Assembly: GCF_048001765.1 (NCBI RefSeq)
Contig: NZ_CP181447.1
Location: 1-64,000 of the forward strand
Direction: 5' to 3'
Length of the DNA: 64,000 nt
Source: Bombiscardovia asteroides_K
GTDB lineage: Bacteria > Actinomycetota > Actinomycetes > Actinomycetales > Bifidobacteriaceae
Part shown: piece after piece, positions 10,180 through 19,590 of the stretch
Layout: each line of letters begins with the position of its first letter
Position numbering within the stretch: position 1 is the stretch's first letter
Translations under genes and position numbers: made by a program
Notes under the pieces: generated by a model
Told to the model about the DNA's origin: nothing
Database searches by the model: none
The model's input: only the letters and a program-made list of their open reading frames with translations

Positions 10180-10203
10180 CTACCAGTCTGACAAGACTGG
10201 TAG
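10180..10203 (+). terminator. Stem-loop downstream of gyrA (possible terminator or attenuator)
   Basis: CTACCAGTCT and AGACTGGTAG form a perfect 10-bp stem around the loop GACA, nine bases after the gyrA stop codon. No T-run follows, so it is not a classical intrinsic terminator. It could be a partial terminator or an mRNA 3' stabiliser between gyrA and the next gene. Confidence 0.5.
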
Positions 10204-10274
10204 CCTCATAAGAAGTCATGCAGGCCCAGCGGCGGTATGCGCGGGCCATTGAACGCAAGGATCAAGGAGTGCCG

Positions 10275-10901
10275 ATGAGCCAGGATGATCGGGAGCAGGT
10301 CAAGGCCGGCAAGCAGGGTGCTGATAAGCCCCAAAAGGGGAAGACCAAGACTGATGAATCCGCACAGGGCGAGTCCCGTCGGTCATCGTCGGTCACTCCC
10401 CCGGCTCCTGCAGCCGGCAGGACGGCATCGGGACGTTCCGCAAGAACCACAGCCTCGGCTGCCGGTCCGGTCAAGGTATCCTCATCCCGTCCTGTCAGGC
10501 CTGCAGCTTCGGCTTCGGCGGCGCGTCCCCACGTGCCTCGGGCCCGGCGCATGCAGCTGTCCCTGACCCGGCTGGAGCCCTGGTCGGTGGCCAAGGTCAC
10601 CTTCCTGCTGGCCATCGCCGGGGGCATCATTCAGGTGGTGGCCGCTGCCCTGCTCTGGTTCCTGCTCAACGCCATGGGGCTCTTCGACAACCTGACCCAG
10701 GTCATTTCCAAGACGGGCCTGGACGCGGGCGGTTTCGATCTGGGCCAGGTGCTGAGCCTGGGGACGGTTCTGAGTTCGGTGACCATCTTCTCCATTTTCG
10801 AGATTGTCATAGTAGTGGTTCTGGTCACCATTTTCGCCTTCCTCTACAACCTGGTCAGTTCCCTGGTGGGGGGCATCCACGTGACCTTGGGCGACGACTG
10901 A
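10275..10901 (+). CDS. DUF3566 membrane protein
   Basis: A 208-residue protein. The N-terminal half (about 1-90) is hydrophilic and rich in Ala, Ser, Pro and Lys. The C-terminal half holds the DUF3566 domain with two membrane segments: one in the VTFLLAIAGGIIQVVAAALLWFLLNAMGLF region and one in the VTIFSIFEIVIVVVLVTIFAFLYNLVSSL region. This family sits next to gyrA in many actinobacteria; its function is unknown to me. I chose the ATG at 10275 because AAGGAG lies six bases before it. The frame is open further upstream to 10218, but without a good ribosome site. Confidence 0.85.
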   Translation: MSQDDREQVKAGKQGADKPQKGKTKTDESAQGESRRSSSVTPPAPAAGRTASGRSARTTASAAGPVKVSSSRPVRPAASASAARPHVPRARRMQLSLTRLEPWSVAKVTFLLAIAGGIIQVVAAALLWFLLNAMGLFDNLTQVISKTGLDAGGFDLGQVLSLGTVLSSVTIFSIFEIVIVVVLVTIFAFLYNLVSSLVGGIHVTLGDD

Positions 10902-10959
10902 GCCCCTGGTTGGCGCAGTCAATCGGCCGATAGGGCCGGGAGCGATTTAGACTGGGATT

Positions 10960-12075
10960 ATGCTCTCGACGTACCTGGACTACTTCAGCGGCTCCTTCGG
11001 CATATCTCTGGTCTTTTGGCCCCTGGCCTCGCTGATCCTGACCCTGCCCATTCTTGCCCTGATTTACAACCGCTACCACCGGCTCCGTCTGACCGCAGCC
11101 ATGGCGGCCTACCTGACCGTCTTGTACCTGCTGGCCTTGGTTTTCTTCACCCTCTGGCCAATGCCCGACGACCGTGCCGCCTTCTGCGCCACCCATCATC
11201 TGAGCCCCCAGCTCAACCCCCTGCAGTTCCTGACCGACCTGAGCACGGGCGGGCGGATGGCCGTGCTGCAGATTCTGCTCAATGTGGCCTTCTTCCTGCC
11301 CCTGGGCTTCATCATGGGGCGGGTCTTCCGTTGGCGCTTCATCCTGGCTTTGCCGGTCGCCATCCTGGTCTCCCTCTTCATCGAGACGGCCCAGCTGACC
11401 GGGGTCTTCGGCATCGTGGGCTGCGCCTACCGCCTCTTCGACGTGGACGACCTGATCTGGAATACCTCGGGCGCCATAATCGGCTACCTGGTGGCCATGG
11501 CAGCCAACAAACTCGTTCCCACCCGTCAGGCTGACGCCGCCCAGCTGGTCACCAACCCCGGCTTCATACACCGTGCCGTCTCCCTGGCTCTGGATCTGCT
11601 CCTGGCCACCATCCTGTCCATGTCTCTGGGAATGGGCATGACCTATGCGGTCCATCGCCTGGGCACCTATCAGCTGGATGGCCACTACCGCTTTGGCGGG
11701 CTGCTGATCGCTCCATCAGCTTTGAATGTGTTCGGGACCGTAGTTGACCTGGTCATGCTGCTGATCTTCGAATTGCTTATCCCCCTGCCCCGCCGGGGAC
11801 GGACGCTGGGTGCCACCTTCACCCACATGACTATCGAGACCAAGCAACGGCATGGCTGGTCCCGCTTCCTCTTCTATCTGTTCCGGACCGCAATCATCCT
11901 GGCCGTTTTCGGCCCCTGGACCGGCAACGTTCAGATTGCAACGCGCATCCTGGCCCTGCTCCTGCTGATCTTCTATCTGATCAAGCGGCAGATGCCCTAC
12001 GACCTCTTGCCCGGGACAGCCTACCGGGAGGAGGACACAGGTGCGGAGGAATCCCCCGACGACCGGCGGGGGTGA
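10960..12075 (+). CDS. VanZ-like membrane protein with RDD-like C-terminal half
   Basis: A 371-residue polytopic membrane protein. Residues about 15-185 match the VanZ-like pattern: several helices, a conserved NPLQF loop, and the helix pair around LGFIMGRVFRWRF and SLFIETAQLTG. VanZ of enterococci gives low-level teicoplanin resistance, but most family members have no known role. The second half (about 195-340) has further helices around LALDLLLATILSM and resembles RDD-domain proteins, also of unknown function. The 3' end overlaps the convergent DMT transporter gene by 55 bases. Fusion of VanZ-like and RDD-like halves is common in actinobacteria. Confidence 0.8.
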   Translation: MLSTYLDYFSGSFGISLVFWPLASLILTLPILALIYNRYHRLRLTAAMAAYLTVLYLLALVFFTLWPMPDDRAAFCATHHLSPQLNPLQFLTDLSTGGRMAVLQILLNVAFFLPLGFIMGRVFRWRFILALPVAILVSLFIETAQLTGVFGIVGCAYRLFDVDDLIWNTSGAIIGYLVAMAANKLVPTRQADAAQLVTNPGFIHRAVSLALDLLLATILSMSLGMGMTYAVHRLGTYQLDGHYRFGGLLIAPSALNVFGTVVDLVMLLIFELLIPLPRRGRTLGATFTHMTIETKQRHGWSRFLFYLFRTAIILAVFGPWTGNVQIATRILALLLLIFYLIKRQMPYDLLPGTAYREEDTGAEESPDDRRG

Positions 12076-12974
12076 AGCCTGACCTCGGACAGGATGATGG
12101 CGGCGAAGATGATGGCGAAGCCCAGCAGATGGGTGGCCGTCAGCTCCTCGTGCAGGACCAGGACCGAGACCAGCATGCCGAACAGGCTCTCCGAGCACAG
12201 GATCAGCGAACCCTGGGCGGTGGGGACCCTGGAAAAGGCGATGTTCTGGAAGTTCTGGGCCATCAGGGTCGAGATCAGCGTCAGATAAATCATGGAGCCC
12301 AGGGTCGAGGGCGTGAAGTCGGCCACAGTGGGAAAGGGATCGAAGATCAGCGCGCAGATCAGGAAGAGGATGCCGCCGAAGAGCAGCTCCAGGTAGGTCA
12401 GCGTGGGGGCATCGAACTTCTTGGTCAGGAAACCGGTGATCACCAGGTTGACTCCATAGAGTAGCGCGCCGGCCAGGGTCAGCAGGTCACCGGTGCTCAA
12501 GGCGAGCCCCTGTCCCCCGCCCTGGGCCGGCAGCGAGATCAGAGCCACGCCCAGGATGCAGATGGCAGCCGCGACGAAGTGGCGTAGGGCCGGCCGTCGA
12601 CGGGCCATGATCCAGACCAGGAAGGGCACAAAGATGCAGTAGGTGGCCGTCAGGAAGGAGTTGCGGCCCGGAGCGATGGTGGTCAGTCCCATCATCTGCA
12701 GGCTGAAGGCCGCCCAGTAGCTGACTCCCAGAATCAGCCCCGGCACCAGGGTGTGTATGGCCCCGGTCCTGCGCAACCGTGGAAGCAAAAAGGGCGTCAT
12801 GATGACGATGGCGCACAGGATCCGAATGCCCATCAACCAGCGCACGGTCAGGGTCTCCATGGCAACTTTTTCGAAGGTGTATCCGGCCCCCCAGGCGGCC
12901 GCGGCCATCAGCAGCATCAGGCGGGCCAGCCAGGTGGAGGGTTTCCAGGACGAAGAGGGTGCGGAGGTAGACAT
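12021..12974 (-). CDS. DMT-superfamily (EamA) transporter
   Basis: A 317-residue integral membrane protein with ten predicted helices in two repeated EamA halves, starting MLLMAAAAWGAGYTFEK. Members of this drug/metabolite transporter superfamily export or import amino acids, nucleotides or other small metabolites. The substrate cannot be read from the sequence. The start is the ATG at 12974, with only a weak ribosome site. Its promoter region is shared with the divergent response-regulator gene, and a strong hairpin lies between them. The 3' end overlaps the VanZ-like gene. Confidence 0.88.
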   Translation of the reverse strand: MSTSAPSSSWKPSTWLARLMLLMAAAAWGAGYTFEKVAMETLTVRWLMGIRILCAIVIMTPFLLPRLRRTGAIHTLVPGLILGVSYWAAFSLQMMGLTTIAPGRNSFLTATYCIFVPFLVWIMARRRPALRHFVAAAICILGVALISLPAQGGGQGLALSTGDLLTLAGALLYGVNLVITGFLTKKFDAPTLTYLELLFGGILFLICALIFDPFPTVADFTPSTLGSMIYLTLISTLMAQNFQNIAFSRVPTAQGSLILCSESLFGMLVSVLVLHEELTATHLLGFAIIFAAIILSEVRLHPRRSSGDSSAPVSSSR

Positions 12975-13024
12975 GTTTCGACTCTAACCGTTCCCGTCCA
13001 CAAGTGAGAATTGATTCGCACCAT

Positions 13025-13052
13025 GCTTGCCCAAGTTCGGCTTCGGGCAAGC
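13025..13052. promoter_or_regulatory. Inverted repeat in divergent promoter region
   Basis: GCTTGCCC and GGGCAAGC form 8-bp arms, and the inner AAG/CTT can extend the stem with one bulged base. It lies between the divergent DMT transporter and response-regulator genes. It could be an operator or an mRNA structure; I know of no specific regulator for it. Confidence 0.45.
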
Positions 13053-13147
13053 GGGGTCCGTCATGTGGACATCTCCGATATCATGGAAGAACGGTGATAA
13101 CGGCGGCCATGGGTCCTCGGCCGCCGGGGTAAGGAGTGTGCGCCAGG

Positions 13148-13858
13148 ATGATCAGAATCGCAGTGGTGGATGATGATTCCATCAGCTGCCGGACTATGGT
13201 CAATTACCTGAGCCGCTACCGCAAGGAACGTCATGAAGAACTGTCGGTCAGCGTCTTCACCGATGGCAAGGCCTTTGCAGACGGCTATCGACCCGTGTAT
13301 GACATCCTTCTTCTGGACATTCAGATGACCCCCATGGACGGAATCGAGGTGGCCCGCAGGGTGCGCGCCCGTGACGAGTCGGTGGTCATCGTCTTCATCA
13401 CTTCCGCCCCCCAGTATGCCATCAACGGCTATGAGGTTGGTGCACTCTCCTACCTGCTCAAGCCCCTGCCCTGGTTCGCCTTCTCCCAGGAGCTGGACCG
13501 GTCCATCGCCCAGGTGCGTGGCCGCGTGGACCTGTCCATCCTGATTACCGAGGGTGCACGATCCACCCGGATTCCCCTCAAGGACATCGTCTTCATCGAG
13601 TCCGTCCGCCACAGCAGCGTCATCCACACCTTGGACTCCTCGCTGACCACGAACAGCACGCTGAAGAGTCTGGAGGGCCAGTTGGACCAGCGGGGATTCT
13701 TCCGCTCCAACTCCTGTTACCTGGTCAATCTTGCCCACGTGACGGGCATGGAGGACCAGGACTGCATTATGTCCACCGGTCAGCGGCTGCGGGTCAGTCG
13801 ACCCCGTAAGAAGTCTTTTATGACGGCTCTTACCGCCTACGTGGCAGGTCGGCCATGA
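13148..13858 (+). CDS. LytTR-family response regulator
   Basis: A 236-residue transcription regulator. The N-terminal receiver domain has the acidic pair DDD near residues 8-10, the probable phospho-acceptor Asp57 (LLLDIQM), and the FITSAPQYAINGYEVGALSYLLKP switch region. The C-terminal LytTR DNA-binding domain (about 135-236) contains the IPLKDIVFIES and FFRSNSCYLVNLAHV blocks. LytTR regulators of the AgrA/LytR type often control cell-envelope or peptide-sensing genes. I prefer the ATG at 13148, with AAGGAG about 11 bases upstream; a GTG at 13136 overlaps that site. The next gene, its likely kinase, overlaps it by four bases. Confidence 0.92.
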   Translation: MIRIAVVDDDSISCRTMVNYLSRYRKERHEELSVSVFTDGKAFADGYRPVYDILLLDIQMTPMDGIEVARRVRARDESVVIVFITSAPQYAINGYEVGALSYLLKPLPWFAFSQELDRSIAQVRGRVDLSILITEGARSTRIPLKDIVFIESVRHSSVIHTLDSSLTTNSTLKSLEGQLDQRGFFRSNSCYLVNLAHVTGMEDQDCIMSTGQRLRVSRPRKKSFMTALTAYVAGRP

Positions 13859-15222
13859 CCACCACCCACATCCTCAACGCCCTGCCCGACATCCCCCGGC
13901 TCTATACGGCCATCAGCGAATGGCTGGGTTGTCTGGTCTACCTGTTGGCCATCGGTTCGAGGATCTCCCGCCTGCGGATGGCGGCGGTCCTTCTGCCTGG
14001 TCTGGCCGTGCTGGTTGTGGTCCAATACTGGGCCGGCACCCTGCCTATCGCCTTCTGGATCATCAGCATGTGTCTGGCCGTGGCCTGCATGTACGCCATC
14101 ATCATGCTGGCTTCAGGGTTGGGGGCGTTGGATGGGGCCTATCTGCTGGCCCGTGCCTTCGTCCTGGCTGAACTGGTTGCCTCCCTGCACTGGCAGTTGG
14201 ACTCCTTCATGCGGCCTGCCGGCCACGGCCTGTACGACCCGGCCTCGTTGATCCTGCTGGTGCTGATCTACGGTGGTGTAGGGCTGCTGGCCTGGGTGGC
14301 GGAGCGGCGCAACTTCGCCGACGCCCAGCCTTCCGTGCCTGGACGCAGCGTCTTCATGGCTGCGGTCATTGCGGTGGTCACCTTCGCCATGTCCAACCTG
14401 AGCTTCGTCTCCACCAACACCCCATTCTCCGGTCGGGTCGGTCTGGAGATCTTCTACATCCGCACCCTGGTGGACCTGTGCGGGTTCGCCATGCTCTACG
14501 CCCAGCAGGAGCAGCTGCGGGAGAGCCATACCAGCGCCGAGCTGGCCTCCATCAACGCCCGGGCTTACAGCCAGCATCGAGAGTACATGCGCTCCAAGGA
14601 GAATCTGGAGGCCATGGGAAGGCTTGCCCACGACCTCAAGCATCAGATCGCGGCCCTGCGCTCGCAGATGGATCCTGAGCGCAAGTCCCAGGACTTCGAG
14701 GAGCTGGAGGCTGCGGTCGGACGGTATGGAGCGCAGCAGCACACCGGCAATCCCATCCTTGACGTGGTCATGTCGACCAAGGAGCGCATTTGTTCCGAAG
14801 AGGGGATCACCCTGACCATGGTGGCTGACGGTTCGCTCTTGGAGGGGATGGCGCCCATGGATGTCTCCACCCTCTTCGGCAACGCCTTGGACAATGCCAT
14901 TGAGGCCTTGAGGAAGGTCAAGGAACCCGACCGCCGTCTAATCAAGGTGGCCCTGTACGCCCGGGGACAATTCGTGGTGATTCGCATTGAAAATTATTTC
15001 GCCTCGCCTCTGAATTGGAAGGGCAACGGCGAATTGGCCACCACCAAGACCAGGACCGACGGTGGCCTGCATGGATACGGGGTCAAGTCCATCCGGCACA
15101 TAGCCCATCGTTACCAGGGCGAGATAACCCTACGTACCGAGCATCACTGGTTCAGCCTCTGTGTGCTCCTGCCGAGGGAGGGCGATCAGTTGAAGCCCAT
15201 GGCGGCATCGGCGACCTTATAG
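13855..15222 (+). CDS. AgrC/LytS-type sensor histidine kinase
   Basis: A 455-residue membrane kinase, the likely partner of the overlapping LytTR regulator (ATGA overlap). Six or so helices span residues 20-215. A cytoplasmic helix then holds the probable phospho-acceptor H259 in LAHDLKHQIAAL. The GHKL ATPase domain has an N-box NALDNAIEAL and a glycine box GLHGYGVKSI. This build is the HPK10 class that includes AgrC, usually a peptide sensor, but no peptide precursor gene is visible nearby. The gene ends convergently with the glycosyltransferase, overlapping it by 37 bases, so a target in the glycan cluster is possible but unproven. Confidence 0.9.
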   Translation: MTTTHILNALPDIPRLYTAISEWLGCLVYLLAIGSRISRLRMAAVLLPGLAVLVVVQYWAGTLPIAFWIISMCLAVACMYAIIMLASGLGALDGAYLLARAFVLAELVASLHWQLDSFMRPAGHGLYDPASLILLVLIYGGVGLLAWVAERRNFADAQPSVPGRSVFMAAVIAVVTFAMSNLSFVSTNTPFSGRVGLEIFYIRTLVDLCGFAMLYAQQEQLRESHTSAELASINARAYSQHREYMRSKENLEAMGRLAHDLKHQIAALRSQMDPERKSQDFEELEAAVGRYGAQQHTGNPILDVVMSTKERICSEEGITLTMVADGSLLEGMAPMDVSTLFGNALDNAIEALRKVKEPDRRLIKVALYARGQFVVIRIENYFASPLNWKGNGELATTKTRTDGGLHGYGVKSIRHIAHRYQGEITLRTEHHWFSLCVLLPREGDQLKPMAASATL

Positions 15223-16235
15223 CCCAGACGGATGGCCAGGCGGCCCGGCCGGCCCGGCATGTTGATTATCCGACAGAGCAGGGTGGAGCGCACGTCAGAG
15301 GCGATGACGGGGGAGCGGTGCTCCAGCCTTCGCCAGAGCATGTCCTTGTTCCGGTAGTTGCTGGGTTTGCGAGAGAGGATCAGGAAGACCGAGGTCACTA
15401 CGCAGTTGATGGACAAATAGTGGATCATATAACGATAGAGTCCACGGGGAACCGTCCCCGGGTCAGGAGTTGAATCCGCCATGAGCCCGTTGACCAGCAG
15501 CAGTTGTGAAACACGGGCGATCATGATCGAGGTCTGCACCGACTGGCCCTGTCGACCGGTGTGATAGCGGTAGAAATTCGTGTCCAGGTAGAGCAGGGTG
15601 TGTACCCAGGGCAGGGGCTGATAGGAGTAGATGAAGTCCACGTAGTAGGTGTGCTCGGGCAGGCGGGTATGGGCCTGACGGAGCACCTCGGTGCGCAGGA
15701 TCAGGGCGTGCATGATCATGTACTGGGCCAGTCCGAACCGCCGCAGGTGGTTCCAGTCCAGCACCCGCCCCGGATCCATGACGCTGCGGAAGTTGATGAC
15801 CCGCTTATGCTTGCGGCCTTCCTTCTCGTAGACGTAGTTGGTGACCACCATGTCCACCGGATCCGTACGTCGCGACTGGTCGCGCAGCTGATCCAGAACC
15901 AGGCCCAGGGATGTCGGGTCCACCCAGTCGTCGGCATCGACCACCTTGACATAGCGGCCCCTGGCAGCTGCCAGACCCGTGTTGACTGCGCCGCCGTGGC
16001 CCTTGTTGGTCTGGCTGATCAGACGGAGAGTGTGCGGGTGGCGTTCACGGTATGACCGCACCACCTGCGCTGTGTCATCGGTGGAACCGTCATCGACCAC
16101 GATGACCTCCAGATCGTCCCCCTCCCGGCTTAGAAGCGAATCCAGGCAGGTCGGCAGATGCCGGGCCATGTTATAGGCAGGGACGATGAAAGTGAGAACG
16201 AGCGGGCTCGTGGAGGCCGGGCGGTCAGCTGTCAT
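15186..16235 (-). CDS. Family 2 glycosyltransferase
   Basis: A 349-residue GT-A fold glycosyltransferase. It starts FIVPAYNMARHLPTCLDSLL, followed by the nucleotide-binding VIVVDDGSTDDT motif, GHGGAVNTGLAAARGRYVKVVDADDWVD (the DXD-like metal site), and a C-terminal region without clear membrane helices. Such enzymes move a sugar from a nucleotide or lipid carrier to a growing surface glycan. It is the last gene of a minus-strand group after the GH3 and GtrA genes, 152 bases downstream of gtrA. The start at 16235 has only a weak ribosome site. The acceptor is unknown. Confidence 0.9.
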   Translation of the reverse strand: MTADRPASTSPLVLTFIVPAYNMARHLPTCLDSLLSREGDDLEVIVVDDGSTDDTAQVVRSYRERHPHTLRLISQTNKGHGGAVNTGLAAARGRYVKVVDADDWVDPTSLGLVLDQLRDQSRRTDPVDMVVTNYVYEKEGRKHKRVINFRSVMDPGRVLDWNHLRRFGLAQYMIMHALILRTEVLRQAHTRLPEHTYYVDFIYSYQPLPWVHTLLYLDTNFYRYHTGRQGQSVQTSIMIARVSQLLLVNGLMADSTPDPGTVPRGLYRYMIHYLSINCVVTSVFLILSRKPSNYRNKDMLWRRLEHRSPVIASDVRSTLLCRIINMPGRPGRLAIRLGYKVADAAMGFN

Positions 16236-16387
16236 GAACGATCACTTCGCAAAAGAATGGGTCGGCGGGTATGTCGGCGGCCGTTGTATGCGACCACTGT
16301 ACATGATGGGTTTGAGGAAAAGGCCCCGCCCCTCTGGATGCCGATGCATGCCGGTTCATTGACAGCCGGGGGAGTGGGGCCGGAATT

Positions 16388-17059
16388 TTACTGGGCGCTC
16401 GTCTCGGATTCGGTGGGCTCCTGACGGAAGATGACCTTGAAGATGGGGAAGAAGACCCAGAAGGAGATGGCCGAGTTGATGATCATGGTGACCAGATCAG
16501 CAATGGTGGTCCCCAGGCCGCCCCAGTTCAGGGTGTGCTGGAAGAAGCCATAGATGGGGTCCTTGTACCAGCCCTGCAGCGCCGCCGCGATGATGGTGAT
16601 GATCACATAGGCCACCAGGTACCAGAAGGCCGCCTTCCAGACCGAGGAGTTGGACTTGAAGGTGATGTTGCGCTGGAGGAAGAAGTTGATGACCTGGGCG
16701 ATCAGCAGGGTGATCTCCACCGCGAGGAAGTAGGCCAGGCCGCCCCCGCCGCCGTGGCCGATGGATCCGGCCGCGTAGTCGAACAGGTAGTAGGGCTTGC
16801 CGCCGACGGTCCCCATGCGCCAGATCTGGAAGTTGGTGCCGACCAGGGAGGTGCCGTTGAAGATGGCCTTGAGCACGGGCATGAGCACCAGCTGCAGTAC
16901 GGTGACCCCGTTGGACAGGATGAAGAAGACGATGAACTGGGCCAGGGTGGTGTGCCGGTCGCTGAACCGTCGCCACCAGCGGACAATCGCCCACTGCGAG
17001 GCCGTCGCCGCCTTCCCCTGGGCCGGCTGTCCGGCCTGCTGGCTGTGCTGATCACTCAT
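16388..17059 (-). CDS. GtrA-family membrane protein (probable polyprenyl-linked sugar flippase)
   Basis: A 223-residue protein with four membrane segments, around FIVFFILSNGVTVLQLVLMP, LAYFLAVEITLLIAQVINFFLQR, AAFWYLVAYVIITIIAAAL and the C-terminal SAISFWVFFPIFKVIF, plus a hydrophilic N-terminus. GtrA proteins are thought to flip undecaprenyl-phosphate-linked sugars across the membrane. I took the ATG at 17059, with AAAGGAG upstream; an upstream methionine at 17149 lies inside the GH3 gene. It overlaps the GH3 stop by eight bases, indicating translational coupling. With the next GT2 gene it could build a lipid-linked sugar donor. Confidence 0.88.
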   Translation of the reverse strand: MSDQHSQQAGQPAQGKAATASQWAIVRWWRRFSDRHTTLAQFIVFFILSNGVTVLQLVLMPVLKAIFNGTSLVGTNFQIWRMGTVGGKPYYLFDYAAGSIGHGGGGGLAYFLAVEITLLIAQVINFFLQRNITFKSNSSVWKAAFWYLVAYVIITIIAAALQGWYKDPIYGFFQHTLNWGGLGTTIADLVTMIINSAISFWVFFPIFKVIFRQEPTESETSAQ

Positions 17060-19481
17060 GATTGAGCTCCTTTCCGGTCTTGCGGTTGGCGGACATGTTC
17101 CTGAAGAATCCGGCGATGAATCCGCCCAGCCCCCGCCATAGGTGGCCATTGGGGATGCGCACGATGGCCTCGACCATGGCCGTGTCGATCAGCCCGTTGG
17201 TCATCTTGGCCATGGCCCTGGGGGGCATGTTGAGCAGGAAGAGGGTGTTCAGGTCGGGGTTGCCGGTCTTGGCCTCGTGGCGGCTCTCGCTCTTGGCCAG
17301 GAAGTTGGCCACGAACCTGGCCACGGCGCTTCTGGAGTCCTTCCAGGATGAGAGCGGATCGTTGACGCCGAAGGTGCTGACGGCGCCCTGTCGGACCACC
17401 GGGTGGCCGAAGAGTGCTGTCACAGCGGCATCGTCGACCTCCTTGACCCGGCCGGTCAGATAGGCGCCGAGGGCAGGGTCCGGACTCTGCGGATCGACGG
17501 TGCCTTGGACTCTCAGATGTCCACTCAGTTCCATCTTGCGCGCGTCGGAGCCGATCATGATGGTCCAGTCGCCGGACTCGACCTGCCAAGAGTTGCTGGC
17601 CGTATCGAAGTGCCGGAAGGTCGTCTGGTCGAAGTCGATGCGGACCTGGGTTGACTGGCCGGCCTCCAGGCTGACCTTCTTGAAGCCCTTCAGCTCGCGG
17701 ACTGGTCTGAGCACGCCACCCTTGGGCGCCTGGACGTAGAGCTGGGGAACGGTGGCCCCCTGCCTGTCCGAATCATTGGTCAGGGTGAAGGTGACCCCCT
17801 TGTCGTCCACGGTCAGATCGGCGTAGGCGAAGTGTGCGTAAGACAGGCCGTAGCCGAAGGGGAAACGTTCCTCCACCTCGGCGGTCAGGTAGTAGCGGTA
17901 GCCGACGAAGGGACCCTCCCGGTATATGGACTCGTGCGCTGGGTCGGGGTACCAGTCGGCGCTGGGGCAGTCGGCATAGGACTTGGGCCAGGTTTCCGCA
18001 AGGTGGCCGGAGGGGTTGACCCGGCCCGTCAGGATGTTCAGGGTGGCTGAGGCTCCAGCCTGCCCGGACAGTCCTATATAGAGAACGGCATCGCACTGGT
18101 CGATCCAGTCGGTGGTGACGGGGGAGCCCGCCACCAGGACGACCACCAGGGGCCTGTCCGTCGCGCCCAGGGCCTTGATCAGGTCGACCTGGTTGCCGGG
18201 AATGTCCATGTGTGAGCGGTCCAGGCCCTCGGATTCACTGCGCTCATCCAGGCCCACGCAGGCGACGATCACGTCAGCCTGGCCAGCCGCAGCCACGGCC
18301 TGGTCGATCAAAGATTGGTTCTTCTCGCCATGGCGTTCGTAGCCCTGGCTGTAGGAGGCCAGCTCCAGGCCGTCGCCGTTGCCCTGCCTGAGCAGGTCCA
18401 GCATGCTCTCCTGCTTGGCTGCGTTGACCTTTGAGGATCCGGATCCTTGGAACCTTGGAGTTTCGGCCATATCCCCGACCAGGGCGACCCGGGTGCCGGC
18501 GGCCAGTGGCAGGCGTCCCTTCCGATTGATCAGAAGGACGGCGGATCCCTCGGCGATGCTCCGTGCCACCTGATGGTGGTCCCGTATCTGATCCGCGGTC
18601 AGGTTCCCATCAGGATCCATGCCAGAGTGGTAGGTCAGCTTGGCCAGCCTCGCCACCTCTTCGGCCCGTGCGTTCAGATCGGCTTCGTCCAGGCGGCCCT
18701 CCTGCACGGCCTTGGCAACCTGTCGCACGGAGTCATATCCGGCCTGGGGCATCTCCAGGGAGGAACCATTGGCGGCTGCGGCGACCGCACTGTTGGAGCC
18801 GCCCCAATCCGAGACCACCATTCCGTCGAAGCCCCACTCCTTGCGCAGGATGTCCTGGAGCAGGTGGGGATTCTCGTTGGCATAGGTGCCGTTGACCATG
18901 TTGTATGAGGTCATGATGGCCCAGGGATGGGCCTGGCGCACGGCGATCTCGAATCCGGTCAGATAGAGCTCGCGCATGGTGCGCTCGTCCACCACGGAAT
19001 CGGATGCCTGGCGCCGCAGCTCCTGGCTGTTCATGGCGAAGTGTTTGGGGGTGGCGGCCACGCCCTGGGACTGGATGCCTTCGATCAGGCCTGCAGCCAT
19101 ACGACCGGCCACCTGGGGGTCTTCGGAATAGTATTCAAAGTTTCTGCCGCACAGGGGGTTGCGCTTGATGTTCATGCCCGGACCCAGAACCATGTTGACG
19201 CCCAGGCTTCTGGCCTCGCTGCCCAGCGCCTGGCCCATGGTCTTTGCCAGCTCCGGGTCCCATGAGCAGGCCACGGTGCCGGCTGTGGGGAAGCAGGTGG
19301 CGGGCTTGGACTTGCCCATGCCCAGGTTGTCCCCTGATCCGGTCTGGCGGCGCAGGCCATGCGGGCCGTCGCTCAGGACCATGCTCGGGATGCCCGCCCT
19401 CTTCAAGGCTCGGGTTGCCCAGGTGGATTTTCCGGAGAGCAGCGATGCCCGTTCCAGAACTGTCAGATCCTTGACTTCCAT
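17052..19481 (-). CDS. Glycoside hydrolase family 3 (beta-glucosidase type), cytoplasmic
   Basis: An 809-residue GH3 enzyme with the usual domain order. The N-terminal catalytic barrel contains KHFAMNSQE and the nucleophile Asp225 in VVSDWGG. The alpha/beta sandwich domain (about 280-560) includes the acid/base region, followed by a fibronectin III-like domain with FGYGLSYAHFAYADL and a tail resembling other actinobacterial GH3 proteins. No signal peptide or membrane helix is seen, so it should act on imported oligosaccharides in the cytosol. The start at 19481 has AGAAGGA upstream; 20 more codons are open but lack a ribosome site. GH3 covers beta-glucosidases, xylosidases and others, so the exact sugar is uncertain. 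Confidence 0.92.
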   Translation of the reverse strand: MEVKDLTVLERASLLSGKSTWATRALKRAGIPSMVLSDGPHGLRRQTGSGDNLGMGKSKPATCFPTAGTVACSWDPELAKTMGQALGSEARSLGVNMVLGPGMNIKRNPLCGRNFEYYSEDPQVAGRMAAGLIEGIQSQGVAATPKHFAMNSQELRRQASDSVVDERTMRELYLTGFEIAVRQAHPWAIMTSYNMVNGTYANENPHLLQDILRKEWGFDGMVVSDWGGSNSAVAAAANGSSLEMPQAGYDSVRQVAKAVQEGRLDEADLNARAEEVARLAKLTYHSGMDPDGNLTADQIRDHHQVARSIAEGSAVLLINRKGRLPLAAGTRVALVGDMAETPRFQGSGSSKVNAAKQESMLDLLRQGNGDGLELASYSQGYERHGEKNQSLIDQAVAAAGQADVIVACVGLDERSESEGLDRSHMDIPGNQVDLIKALGATDRPLVVVLVAGSPVTTDWIDQCDAVLYIGLSGQAGASATLNILTGRVNPSGHLAETWPKSYADCPSADWYPDPAHESIYREGPFVGYRYYLTAEVEERFPFGYGLSYAHFAYADLTVDDKGVTFTLTNDSDRQGATVPQLYVQAPKGGVLRPVRELKGFKKVSLEAGQSTQVRIDFDQTTFRHFDTASNSWQVESGDWTIMIGSDARKMELSGHLRVQGTVDPQSPDPALGAYLTGRVKEVDDAAVTALFGHPVVRQGAVSTFGVNDPLSSWKDSRSAVARFVANFLAKSESRHEAKTGNPDLNTLFLLNMPPRAMAKMTNGLIDTAMVEAIVRIPNGHLWRGLGGFIAGFFRNMSANRKTGKELNHE

Positions 19482-19543
19482 AGTGTTCCTTCTCTGTGAC
19501 GGGGGCTGATCCTGTGGCGGGAACCCTCGTTGCTTCCACAATC

Positions 19544-19590
19544 GGCCTCGGACTGGTGCTGAATTTCATTATTCCCCGACTGCCGAGGCC
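19544..19590. promoter_or_regulatory. Long-armed inverted repeat between the two GH3 genes
   Basis: GGCCTCGG (19544-19551) and CCGAGGCC (19583-19590) are perfect inverted arms separated by 31 bases, upstream of the 19481 start and downstream of the membrane GH3 stop region. It could be a regulator-binding pair. Only the symmetry is seen. Confidence 0.3.
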
